A program made the position numbers and the translations under genes. A DNA stretch of 64,000 nt from CAMYOC01 sp963704875 (GTDB lineage: Bacteria; Pseudomonadota; Gammaproteobacteria; Steroidobacterales; XN24), in NCBI GenBank assembly GCA_963704875.1, contig CAVPIA010000001.1, forward strand, positions 77,323-141,322. The letters are read 5' to 3'. This document shows positions 42,730-50,866 of the stretch, piece after piece; the stretch's first letter is position 1, and every line of letters starts with the position of its first letter. The notes below the pieces were generated by a model. It saw only the letters and a program-made list of their open reading frames with translations. It was not told the DNA's origin and made no database searches.

Positions 42730-43101
42730 CTAATCCACTATAAGCGCGGCAACAACAGTGCGGTCCTCAGCGATGAGGATGTTATACGTTCGACATGCCG
42801 CGCCTGTGTCCATCACTTCCATCCCGACGCCCTGGGCCAGGACCCGGGCGTAAACCGCAGGATCCGGGAATACCAGGCCAGAACCGGTCCCGAGCAGCAG
42901 GACATCCGGTCCGGATTCAAGCGCGGGGGCAAGCGAGTCAAACGTCAGCGTGTCTGAATTTGTCACCGGCCAGGGCAGCGGATCGGCGCCGGGCCTGAGC
43001 ACAATACTCTCCCGATACCGATTTTCGCCAACGCGGATTTCTCCTGGCCGCCAGGCGCTGACAAGTTGCGCCCCTGGGGCCTGGTCGAGACTGAATCGCA
43101 T
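42730..43101 (-). CDS. Mth938-like domain (DUF498/NDUFAF3 superfamily) protein
   Basis: A 123-residue protein with the Mth938 fold. It contains the IRVGENRYRESIVLRPGADP segment and a Gly-rich DVLLLGTGSGLVFPDPAVYA loop, and ends with TYNILIAEDRTVVAALIV. Its biochemical role is unknown; the eukaryotic relative NDUFAF3 is a complex I assembly factor. The frame is open far upstream, but that stretch is antisense to the next gene. ATG 43101 is preceded by GGTAGGG; ATG 43113 is an alternative. It is convergent with rpoS and divergent from the RpfE-like gene, 40 bases away. Confidence 0.8.
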   Translation of the reverse strand: MRFSLDQAPGAQLVSAWRPGEIRVGENRYRESIVLRPGADPLPWPVTNSDTLTFDSLAPALESGPDVLLLGTGSGLVFPDPAVYARVLAQGVGMEVMDTGAACRTYNILIAEDRTVVAALIVD

Positions 43102-43141
43102 TTGCCCTACCATAGCGAATTTGCGCGATCTCACAAGCCCG

Positions 43142-44224
43142 ATGTCCAATCCATCCACGCATTCCGTTCGGCCTGCAAATACGCTGCTGATCGATTTCGG
43201 CGATCTCGGCATCGGGCTGGGAGACTGGGCTGGCGCAAACAATGACCCGACTACGTCTGGTCCGGGCATGTCTCGGCTGCTCAGCCGCGGGCAGACCCGC
43301 TCGTTACCGGTGAACGGGCGCGAGGCGGTGACCGGTTTCCTGCTGACAGGGTGCGCCGACGCATTGATTGCATGGCCAGCGGGTCCGGTCGGCTTTCTCG
43401 GAGGATTCGGCGAACGTCTGAAGGTGGTCATACGAGCCGACCCTGTGTGCCTGAGTCCAAGCGCGGATCGACTGATCCTGAGCACCGCGCAAATGCCTAA
43501 GCTTTCGATGGCCGATGCGGACAGCCTGGTGCGGTACCTGAATGCGGGCCTGGAAGCGCGTGAGGCGCGTCTGTACCTGAGCGACGCTCAGAGGTGGTAC
43601 CTGACCCTTCCTGCAGCGCCTTCTGGTCGCTGGTGGGCGCCCTGGGCGCTGTTGGGTCAGCACGTACTCGATTTCATGCCGAGCGGGAAGGGCTGCGAAC
43701 TGCTGAACAGTCTTGTTACCGAGGTTCAGATGATGTTGCATGAACACCCGATCAACCTGCAGCGGGAGGCAGCGGGCTTGCCGTTGATCAACAGCCTCTG
43801 GCCCTGGGGCTGGGCGATGGATGAGCCTGAACCGGAAATGCCTGCGCTGCTGCATGCTCCCCAAGTAAGTGAAATAGCCGACGCCGACGCGTACGTGGCC
43901 GGGCTCATGATGCTGGCCGGCGAGCGGCCAGTGTCACTGTCGGGCGACAGCCATACCTCCAGCCATACCTCCAGCCATACCTCCAGCGATACCGCCGATG
44001 AGAAGCGACCGTTCGCGCTGGTGTCGCCGCAACCGGGTGACAGCGCGACGGAGTTTCGCCGACGGCTCGAACGTGACTGGTGCGGACCGTGGTCCGGTGA
44101 TTTGCTGCGTGGCCGGATCAAGCGACTTCGTATTGCCAGCGTCGACGGCGATTGCTGTGAGGTGCGTCGCGCGGATCTGTTCAGGGTCTGGCGGCGTGGT
44201 TTGCGGATGGTGGATACCGACTGA
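43142..44224 (+). CDS. RpfE-like conserved protein (COG4255-type), function unknown
   Basis: A 360-residue cytoplasmic protein that I recognise only by context and by the motif NSLWPWGWA (about 219-227), the Trp-Pro-Trp-Gly element of RpfE-type proteins, sometimes annotated as phosphoglycerate mutase. RpfE lies before recJ-prfB-lysS in the Xanthomonas rpf region, exactly as here. The protein is Trp-rich, with no signal peptide or membrane helix. A run of S-H-T-S repeats interrupts it at about 270-285. ATG 43142 is chosen as the first with family-like sequence. The stop overlaps the recJ ATG by one base, so the two are translated together. No enzymatic role should be assumed. Confidence 0.7.
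   Translation: MSNPSTHSVRPANTLLIDFGDLGIGLGDWAGANNDPTTSGPGMSRLLSRGQTRSLPVNGREAVTGFLLTGCADALIAWPAGPVGFLGGFGERLKVVIRADPVCLSPSADRLILSTAQMPKLSMADADSLVRYLNAGLEAREARLYLSDAQRWYLTLPAAPSGRWWAPWALLGQHVLDFMPSGKGCELLNSLVTEVQMMLHEHPINLQREAAGLPLINSLWPWGWAMDEPEPEMPALLHAPQVSEIADADAYVAGLMMLAGERPVSLSGDSHTSSHTSSHTSSDTADEKRPFALVSPQPGDSATEFRRRLERDWCGPWSGDLLRGRIKRLRIASVDGDCCEVRRADLFRVWRRGLRMVDTD
43949..43996 (+). repeat. 12-bp in-frame tandem repeat in the RpfE-like gene
   Basis: AGCCATACCTCC occurs three times without change (43949-43984) and a fourth time with two changes (43985-43996). Each unit encodes Ser-His-Thr-Ser. Because 12 is a multiple of three, copy-number changes would lengthen or shorten a linker without breaking the frame. 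Confidence 0.9.
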
Positions 44225-45972
44225 TGGAAAAGACACCCAGGGAGACGACGGGGAGTGGCGTCGGGGACTCAGCCGCCACCATCAGACGTCGCGTCTGTAC
44301 GGCCGATCCGGAGCATCTGGAAGGCTTGCCACCGCTGCTGGCCCGGCTTTACGCGACCAGAGGCATTCACGATAGTTGCGAAGCCAGTTTACCACTCAAT
44401 GATCTCTTGCCAGTGAGTTCACTCACGGGCACCGATGCGGCTGTCGAATTGCTGCTGCGTCATCATGCGGCCGGAACACCGACCCTGGTGGTTGGCGATT
44501 TTGATGCGGATGGTGCGACCAGTTCGGCGTTGGTGGTACGAGCCTTGCGCGCGCTCGGGTTCGCGCAGGTGGATTTCCTGGTGCCGAACCGGTTCGAATT
44601 CGGATACGGGCTCAGTGCGCCGCTGGTGGCAGTGGCCGCGGCCAGACGTCCGGGGCTGATCATTACCGTGGATAACGGCATATCCAGCGTGGACGGGGTG
44701 GCCGCAGCGAACGCCGCCGGCATTGATGTCCTGATTACCGACCATCATCTGCCGCCGGCGCGCCTGCCTTCTGCCAGCGCTATCGTAAACCCCAATCTGG
44801 ACGGCGAAACGTTCGCCAGCAAACACCTTGCGGGTGTCGGTGTAGCGTTTTATCTGATGGCAGCATTGGCATCCCGTCTGCTCGAACCGGGGCGGGCGCG
44901 ACAGCTTGCAGCAGGCCTGCTCGATCTGGTTGCGCTGGGCACAGTCGCCGATGTGGTCACGCTGGATCGCAACAACCGTATTCTGGTCGAACACGGTTTG
45001 CGTCGGATTCGCAGTGGCAACGGTTGCCCGGGGATCCGTGCGCTGCTGCAGGCCGCGGGCCGGAATCCAGCAGGCTGCGTGGCGTCGGATCTGGGATTCG
45101 TCGCCGGTCCACGGCTGAACGCCGCTGGACGCCTGGATGACATGTCGATCGGGATTCGTTGTCTGCTCAGCGATTCAGAGCGCGAAGCGACAGCGCTGGC
45201 GGCGACCTTGAGCAATCTGAATGAAGAGCGGCGCGACATCGAAGCTCAGATGCAGGACCAGGCGTTGCAAGCGGTCGCCGAGATCTCCATCGATGGCGAT
45301 CTGCCGGTGGCGTTTAGCCTGTTCGACGAACGCTGGCATCAGGGTGTTGTCGGCTTGGTCGCGGGGCGCATCAAGGAGCGTTACCACCGACCTGTGGTTG
45401 CGTTCGCGCTGGACAAGGAAGACAGACTGAAGGGCTCGGCCCGCTCGATCCGGGGTCTGCATATTCGCGATGTGCTGGCCGAGGTCGACAGTGCCAATCC
45501 GGGTTTGATTGAACGTTTTGGCGGGCACGCAATGGCGGCGGGATTGTCCTTGCCGAAGTCCTCGCTGGCCGCGTTTTCCTCTGCGTTCGTGCTGGCCGCT
45601 GAGCGGCATCTGGCGCCGGAGGACCTGGAGCGGGAGCTGCTCAGCGATGGCGAACTCGCTGATGACCAGCTGGACCTCGACACAGCCGAGTTGCTAAGGA
45701 GCGGCGGTCCGTGGGGACAGGGTTTCCCGGAGCCGGTGTTCGATAACGTGTTTGAGGTCCGCGACCGACGGATATTGCGTGACCGACATCTCAAGCTGAA
45801 AGTCCGGCTGGCGGGTGGCCGGCGGGAGATCGATGCGCTGGCTTTTAACCAGCTGGAACGGGCCCCTGATCCGATGCCGCGCAAGGTGCGTCTGGTATAC
45901 AGATTGGACATCAATGAGTACCGCGGTTTGCGCAGCCCGCAGCTTGTGGTCGAACAGATCTCTGTTGTCTGA
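44224..45972 (+). CDS. recJ: Single-stranded-DNA-specific exonuclease RecJ
   Basis: A 5'-3' single-strand exonuclease of the DHH superfamily, used in RecF-pathway recombination and repair. The 582 residues show VVGDFDADGATSSALVVRAL (motif I), ITVDNGIS (motif II) and LITDHHLPPARLPSA, the DHH motif. DHHA1 follows with ERFGGHAMAAGLSLP, and a C-terminal OB fold completes it. The ATG at 44224 overlaps the upstream stop. A 141-bp spacer separates it from prfB, in which I see no convincing promoter. Confidence 0.95.
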   Translation: MEKTPRETTGSGVGDSAATIRRRVCTADPEHLEGLPPLLARLYATRGIHDSCEASLPLNDLLPVSSLTGTDAAVELLLRHHAAGTPTLVVGDFDADGATSSALVVRALRALGFAQVDFLVPNRFEFGYGLSAPLVAVAAARRPGLIITVDNGISSVDGVAAANAAGIDVLITDHHLPPARLPSASAIVNPNLDGETFASKHLAGVGVAFYLMAALASRLLEPGRARQLAAGLLDLVALGTVADVVTLDRNNRILVEHGLRRIRSGNGCPGIRALLQAAGRNPAGCVASDLGFVAGPRLNAAGRLDDMSIGIRCLLSDSEREATALAATLSNLNEERRDIEAQMQDQALQAVAEISIDGDLPVAFSLFDERWHQGVVGLVAGRIKERYHRPVVAFALDKEDRLKGSARSIRGLHIRDVLAEVDSANPGLIERFGGHAMAAGLSLPKSSLAAFSSAFVLAAERHLAPEDLERELLSDGELADDQLDLDTAELLRSGGPWGQGFPEPVFDNVFEVRDRRILRDRHLKLKVRLAGGRREIDALAFNQLERAPDPMPRKVRLVYRLDINEYRGLRSPQLVVEQISVV

Positions 45973-46113
45973 CACGCGTCTGGCGCACATCTGGCCGGGG
46001 GTCCTTGTCGCCATCCTCCGGGCGCCCTCTGGCCGGCGTTTGGCAGCCACCTCGGGCGGCCCGCAGGCGTGCTAAGATTCAAGGCTTTGGTCGGGCATCA
46101 GGACACCAGATTT

Positions 46114-47209
46114 ATGGAACTCAGTCAGTTGCGTAGTCGGCTCAAGGATTTGCGCTCGAGGATCGATGACCTCAGGGGGTATCTTTGACTACGCTGGCAA
46201 AAAGGAGCAATTGGAAGAGACTCTGCGTGAACTGGAAGACCCCAATGTCTGGAGTCAGCCGGAACGGGCTCAGGAGCTTGGCCGACGCAAGGCGCAACTT
46301 GCCGGCGTTGTAGAAAACCTCGATCGGCTGGGTACAACTGTGGCCGAGAATGCGGAATTGCTGGAAATGGCGGCGGAGGAGGAAGACGCTGACACCGTCG
46401 CTGCGATCGAGAAAGAAGGACAGGCGCTTGAGAGCGAAGTCGAGCGGATGGAATTTCGGCGCATGTTCTCTGGCGAAATGGATTCCGCAAATGCCTTTGT
46501 GGACATTCAGGCGGGCTCCGGTGGCACGGAAGCTCAGGACTGGGCCGACATGCTCTTGCGCATGTATCTGCGTTGGGCAGAAGCGCATGATTTCAGCAGC
46601 GAGATCATCGAGGTCTCGGCCGGTGAAGTCGCCGGAATAAAGAGCGCGACGGTGCGGATAGACGGCGAGTACGCTTATGGCTGGCTGCGTACCGAAACCG
46701 GGGTCCATCGCCTGGTGCGCAAGTCGCCTTTCGATTCCGGGAATCGGCGGCACACTTCGTTTGCGGCAGTGTTTGTGTCGCCCGAAATCGACGATGAAGT
46801 CGATATCGAGGTCAATCCGGCGGATCTTCGTATCGACGTTTATCGGGCCAGTGGCGCCGGCGGGCAGCACGTCAACCGGACCGAATCGGCGGTGCGCATC
46901 ACCCACGGACCCTCGGGTATCGTGGTCCAGTGTCAGAATGATCGCTCGCAGCACAAGAACAAAGCGACGGCAATGAAGCAATTACGGGCCAAGCTCTACG
47001 AGATGGAGATGCAAAGGCGAAGGAGTGAGGCTCAGGTAGTCGAGGACAGCAAAGCTGACATTGGCTGGGGAAGCCAGATTCGCTCTTATGTGCTGGATCA
47101 GTCTCGAATCAAGGACCTGCGTACTTCAGTGGAGGTCGGCAACACCCAGGCGGTGCTGGATGGCGGCCTGGATATTTTTATCGAGGCGAGCCTCAAACAG
47201 GGCTTGTAG
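46114..47209 (+). CDS. prfB: Peptide chain release factor 2, programmed +1 frameshift
   Basis: RF2 recognises UGA and UAA. The gene is in two frames: codons 1-24 from ATG 46114, an in-frame TGA at 46186-46188, and the remaining 340 codons in the +1 frame from GAC at 46187. The joined protein has 364 residues (E. coli 365). The frameshift site has the canonical layout: an internal AGGGGG (46174-46179), TAT, then CTT-TGA-C. The second part has the anticodon-like SPF motif (KSPFDSGNRRHTSF) and the catalytic GGQ (ASGAGGQHVNRTESAVRI). Low RF2 slows termination at the UGA and favours shifting, so the gene is autoregulated. lysS follows, as in E. coli. Confidence 0.97.
46174..46189 (+). promoter_or_regulatory. 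RF2 programmed frameshift site
   Basis: AGGGGG (anti-Shine-Dalgarno pairing inside the ribosome), a three-base spacer TAT, the slippery CTT and the stop TGA followed by C, the least efficient stop context. All elements match the known bacterial prfB recoding signal. Confidence 0.97.
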
Positions 47210-47243
47210 CCGCGCTCTGCTGGCGCGGTGCCGAGGACAGACG

Positions 47244-48749
47244 ATGCAAGAACAGGACGAGAACCGGCTCATCGGAGAACGGCGTCGCAAGCTCAGCGAG
47301 CTGCGCGAGCAGGGTAATGCGTTTCCGAATACCTTCCGTAAGAGCGCCGAGGCTGAAGACCTGCATGGCGCTTACGGCGACTGGGACAATGAAAAGCTTG
47401 AATCGGCCGCGATCCGGGTCGCTGTCGGCGGCCGGATGATGGCCAAGCGGGTCATGGGCAAGGCGAGTTTCGTGCGTCTGCGCGATGTCAGCGGCGATAT
47501 CCAGCTATTCCTGGCGCGTGATGCCTTGCCTGAGGGGGTCTATCAACAGTTCAAAACCTGGGATATCGGTGACATCCTGGGGGCCGAAGGCGTGCTGTTC
47601 AAGACGCGCACCGGTGAGCTGTCGGTAAAAGTCGACAGACTGGCTTTGCTGACCAAATCGCTGCGCCCATTGCCGGAGAAATTTCACGGTCTGACCGACC
47701 AGGAGACGCGTTACCGGCAGCGCTATGTTGATCTGATCATGAATCCTGAAACACGGCGTGCGTTCCGTCTGCGCAGTGAGATGATCCGGTTCATGCGTGA
47801 ATTCCTCGATGCGCGGAAATTCCTCGAAGTCGAAACGCCGATGATGCAGACGATCCCTGGCGGCGCCAATGCGCGGCCTTTCGTCACGCATCACAACGCG
47901 CTGGGCATAGACATGTATCTGCGCATTGCGCCGGAGTTGTATCTGAAGCGGCTGGTCGTCGGTGGTCTCGAAAGGGTCTATGAGATCAACCGCAATTTCC
48001 GTAACGAGGGCTTGTCCACCAGACATAACCCTGAATTCACGATGCTCGAGGTTTATCAGGCCTTTGCTGATTGTGATGACATGATGGACCTCACCGAGGA
48101 TATGTTGCGCACGATGGCCGAGTGCACCTTGGGCAGTAAGAAATTCGAGTATCAGGGTCAGCAATACGATTTCGCTCCGGCATTCTCGCGTCTGCCGTTG
48201 GCGGATGCCTTGCTTCGTTGTAACCCCGAACTGGACGCCGACCGTCTGCGCGACGTGAGCTATCTGCGCGAGGTATTGGGCAAGGGCGGGCATCCGGTCG
48301 ATCCGGTGGCCGGTGCGGGTCGTCTGCAGACGGATCTGTTTGAGCACACGGTTGAGAATCAGCTGATCCAGCCGACGTTTGTCACCTGCTACCCGGCAGA
48401 GGTCTCGCCGCTCGCCCGACTCAACGATGCGGATTCGTTTATCAGCGATAGATTCGAGTTGTTTATCGGTGGACGCGAAATCGCCAATGGCTTCTCCGAG
48501 CTTAATGATGCGGAGGATCAGTCATCACGTTTCAAGGCTCAGGTCGAACGCAAGGATGAAGGTGACGAAGAAGCGATGTTCTTCGACGCTGATTATGTAC
48601 GTGCACTCGAGTACGGGATGCCCCCTGCGGGCGGCCTGGGTATCGGTATCGATCGCCTGGTGATGTTTTTTACCGACGCGCCTTCGATCCGTGACGTGCT
48701 GCTGTTCCCACACATGCGTCCGGAGTACACGGGCGGCGGCACCGAATAG
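47244..48749 (+). CDS. lysS: Lysyl-tRNA synthetase (class II)
   Basis: Charges tRNA(Lys). The 501 residues comprise an OB-fold anticodon-binding domain (VAVGGRMMAKRVMGKASFVR) and a class II catalytic core. Motif 2 is YEINRNFRNEGLSTRHNPEF, and motif 3 is GGLGIGIDRLVMFFTD. ATG 47244 has GAGGA (47233-47237) 6 bases upstream. It lies 34 bases after prfB, the usual pair, and is convergent with ygfZ 6 bases later. Confidence 0.96.
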   Translation: MQEQDENRLIGERRRKLSELREQGNAFPNTFRKSAEAEDLHGAYGDWDNEKLESAAIRVAVGGRMMAKRVMGKASFVRLRDVSGDIQLFLARDALPEGVYQQFKTWDIGDILGAEGVLFKTRTGELSVKVDRLALLTKSLRPLPEKFHGLTDQETRYRQRYVDLIMNPETRRAFRLRSEMIRFMREFLDARKFLEVETPMMQTIPGGANARPFVTHHNALGIDMYLRIAPELYLKRLVVGGLERVYEINRNFRNEGLSTRHNPEFTMLEVYQAFADCDDMMDLTEDMLRTMAECTLGSKKFEYQGQQYDFAPAFSRLPLADALLRCNPELDADRLRDVSYLREVLGKGGHPVDPVAGAGRLQTDLFEHTVENQLIQPTFVTCYPAEVSPLARLNDADSFISDRFELFIGGREIANGFSELNDAEDQSSRFKAQVERKDEGDEEAMFFDADYVRALEYGMPPAGGLGIGIDRLVMFFTDAPSIRDVLLFPHMRPEYTGGGTE

Positions 48750-48755
48750 CGCTCG

Positions 48756-49644
48756 CTAGCTTGCCACCCTGTCGGCAGGGATGGCATACGGCAGAGGGAT
48801 TCGTTCAAGCGGCGCGCCGTCGGCGACGAGACCTGGCGCCGACGCAGCGAGGGGCACGCTGGCCAGCAACAAGGACTGTGCCGCATCCACAGTAACCGCG
48901 CGGACGACGGTACCGACCCTGGCGATCGCCATCGAATACCGGATCACCGGGACTGGCGACAGCCTGAGCACATCGAAACAGCCCCATCCGGCGTTTGATG
49001 CGCCCCAGATGCTGGGCCCGCGCGATGATCTCCTGACCTACATAACAGCCCTTGCTGAAGCTGATACCGTCGAGCAGATCGAGATTGATCATCTGCGCGA
49101 CAAAACGCTCGCTGGTCGCGTCCGTGACTTCCGGCAGGCCGGCGCGAATTTCCGTCCATTCCCACTCGTCGCGTGCTGAGTGATGCCAGCCACGCAGTGC
49201 CGCGGGTGGCTCACTGCTGTCCTCAAAGTCCACTGCCATGGCCAGCCCGGATGGTCCGGGCAGAGAGATCAGCAGCATCTTCTGCGCGACCATTGCCAGC
49301 GTCTCCTGATCTGCTGACAATCCGAAAATCCTGGCCTGCGGCGCGAGTGAAATTTCGACCCGGGCACGGAGAGTGAATCGACGCAGGTGGTCACGGACCC
49401 GCGCGGCAAGCCCGGCGGGTAGAACAAGGTGGATGTCGCTTTCGTCGCGCTTCAGTCTGGGCATGGCAATGACCCTGCCTTTAGCGGTACTCAGGCTGCT
49501 CAGCTGCCCAAGTCGTGCCGCGGGTGACAGCAGGTCACTGCTGAGCTGGCCCTGCAGGAAGGACGTCGCATCCTCGCCGCTGGCGATGAGGCAGGCGTAA
49601 TCCGGCAAAGGGGAAAAGCCGGGCATGTATTCTGGCGCTTTCAC
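48756..49644 (-). CDS. ygfZ: Folate-binding protein YgfZ, frameshifted near the C-terminus
   Basis: YgfZ is a GcvT-like folate protein that supports iron-sulfur enzyme activity. Its signature FSKGCYVGQEIIARAQHLGR, with the essential Cys, is intact. The first frame (49644 down to about 48920) then leaves the family sequence after GDPVFDGDRQ and ends in an Arg-rich tail at 48805. The proper C-terminus (VGTVVRAVTVDAAQSLLLAS through ERIPLPYAIPADRV) continues in another frame to 48756. Removing one G of the GGG run (plus-strand CCC, 48917-48919) restores QVGTVV. This is either a sequencing error or a recent mutation losing about 55 residues. The start may be GTG 49644 or ATG 49626. Confidence 0.85.
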
Positions 49645-49784
49645 GGAGGCTGTGTCTTTCTCTACTTTATGATAACCAAACTTAGACGCGGCATCCTAAG
49701 GTACAGTTCCTGCCAGGCGCCAGTCGCTGCAGAATCGGAAGTCTATAGTGGAGTCTTGCTGCTACGTCTGGCAAAATTGATGCT

Positions 49785-50018
49785 ATGCAACCAAAGCCGG
49801 ATCTAACCACAGACAAGCCTTCAGGCGAGAAGGCAGGCGACAAGGCGTCAGACAAGGCGCCTGCACCCGGACCTGAAGGGGGGGCGCCGACGCCGGCGAC
49901 GGAGACCCAATCCGGCGAAACACCGGAATCTGCAGTCAGGGAAATCGGTGGCCGCGAAGGTCCGGAGCCGACGCGCTACGGGGACTGGGAGAAAAACGGT
50001 CGCTGTATAGATTTCTAG
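49785..50018 (+). CDS. DUF1674/SdhAF4-type succinate dehydrogenase assembly factor
   Basis: A 77-residue protein. The first 50 residues are polar and disordered (Lys, Asp, Pro, Ala-rich). The last 25 are the conserved DUF1674 block GGREGPEPTRYGDWEKNGRC followed by IDF. Mitochondrial SdhAF4 binds FAD-loaded SdhA and helps it join SdhB. Placement directly before sdhCDAB supports the same role here. I see no convincing Shine-Dalgarno or promoter in the 140-bp region shared with the divergent ygfZ. Confidence 0.85.
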   Translation: MQPKPDLTTDKPSGEKAGDKASDKAPAPGPEGGAPTPATETQSGETPESAVREIGGREGPEPTRYGDWEKNGRCIDF

Positions 50019-50096
50019 ATAGACGGTTGCGCCATTCCAGCTCCGGGGAGTGACGCAGGCAACACCGAACCCGGATGGTTTTGGAGGACTCTGCCA

Positions 50097-50489
50097 ATGG
50101 CAGCTGCTAACCGGCCCCTGTCTCCCCATCTGGGGATCTATCGGCCCCAGATTTCCTCGGTGCTCTCTATCCTGCACCGGATCAGCGGTATCTTCCTGGG
50201 CCTGGGCATATTCGTTTTCGCGTATTGGCTCAGTGCCCTGGCCGGCGGGGCTGATGCCTATGCGGCCGCGGTAAGCCTGTTGGGATCAGGTCTTGGTCAG
50301 CTGGCATTGTTTCTGTGGTTGCTGGCGTTTTGTTATCACCTGTTAAACGGTATTCGTCACCTGGTCTGGGATATCGGCATCGGATTTGAGATTCAGCAGG
50401 TTATCCGTAGCGGCTGGGCGGTGCTGATCGGCGCCACCGTGCTGGCATTGCTGATCTGGATAGGCCTGATGTCCGGGGGCGGGGCATGA
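50097..50489 (+). CDS. sdhC: Succinate dehydrogenase cytochrome b556 subunit SdhC
   Basis: One of two membrane anchors of complex II that bind heme b and ubiquinone. The 130 residues have the family N-terminus RPLSPHLGIYRPQISSVLSI, then LHRISG, and three membrane helices. The histidine in FCYHLLNGIRHLVWD is the likely heme ligand. ATG 50097 has GGAGG (50083-50087) 9 bases upstream. The stop overlaps the sdhD start. Confidence 0.95.
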   Translation: MAAANRPLSPHLGIYRPQISSVLSILHRISGIFLGLGIFVFAYWLSALAGGADAYAAAVSLLGSGLGQLALFLWLLAFCYHLLNGIRHLVWDIGIGFEIQQVIRSGWAVLIGATVLALLIWIGLMSGGGA

Positions 50490-50866
50490 GCCTGCGCAGC
50501 CCGCTGGCGCGAGTGTTGGGCCTGGGTGCCGCCGGCGACGGACCGGCGCACTGGTGGTCCCAGCGGGTCAGCGCGGTGGCGCTGGCGTTGCTTGCGGGCT
50601 GGTTTCTGATTTCTGCATTGGGTCTGGAGCTGGGTAACCAGGCTGCCGTCTCGACCTGGCTTGCCGAGCCGTTGCACACCGTGTTGATGATATTGCTGAC
50701 CGGTGTCCTGGCATATCACTCGGCCATCGGTTTTCAGGTCGTCATCGAGGACTACACTGCTGGCTGGGTCCGGATAGCAGGCCTGCTGGTAGTTCAGTTC
50801 CTTCATTTTCTGCTCGCGGCGATCGCCATCGTGGCCATCCTGCGGGTCGCCTTCGGAGTCCGATAA
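50486..50866 (+). CDS. sdhD: Succinate dehydrogenase membrane anchor subunit SdhD
   Basis: The second hydrophobic anchor of complex II. The 126 residues have three membrane helices (about 27-48, 58-80, 95-120). HWWSQRVSAVALALLAGWFL is the family motif, and a histidine in LAYHSAIGFQVVIEDY is the probable second heme ligand. The ATG overlaps the sdhC stop. sdhA begins directly after its TAA. Confidence 0.94.
   Translation: MSLRSPLARVLGLGAAGDGPAHWWSQRVSAVALALLAGWFLISALGLELGNQAAVSTWLAEPLHTVLMILLTGVLAYHSAIGFQVVIEDYTAGWVRIAGLLVVQFLHFLLAAIAIVAILRVAFGVR

Noticed and set aside
43949..43996. The 12-bp repeats as a CRISPR array
   Set aside because: Units are contiguous, without spacers, in frame inside a gene; no cas genes are present.
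49645..49784. Promoters in the ygfZ/sdhAF4 divergent spacer (TATGAT at 49668, TATAGT at 49744)
   Set aside because: Both resemble -10 elements, but neither has a recognisable -35 at 16-18 bp.
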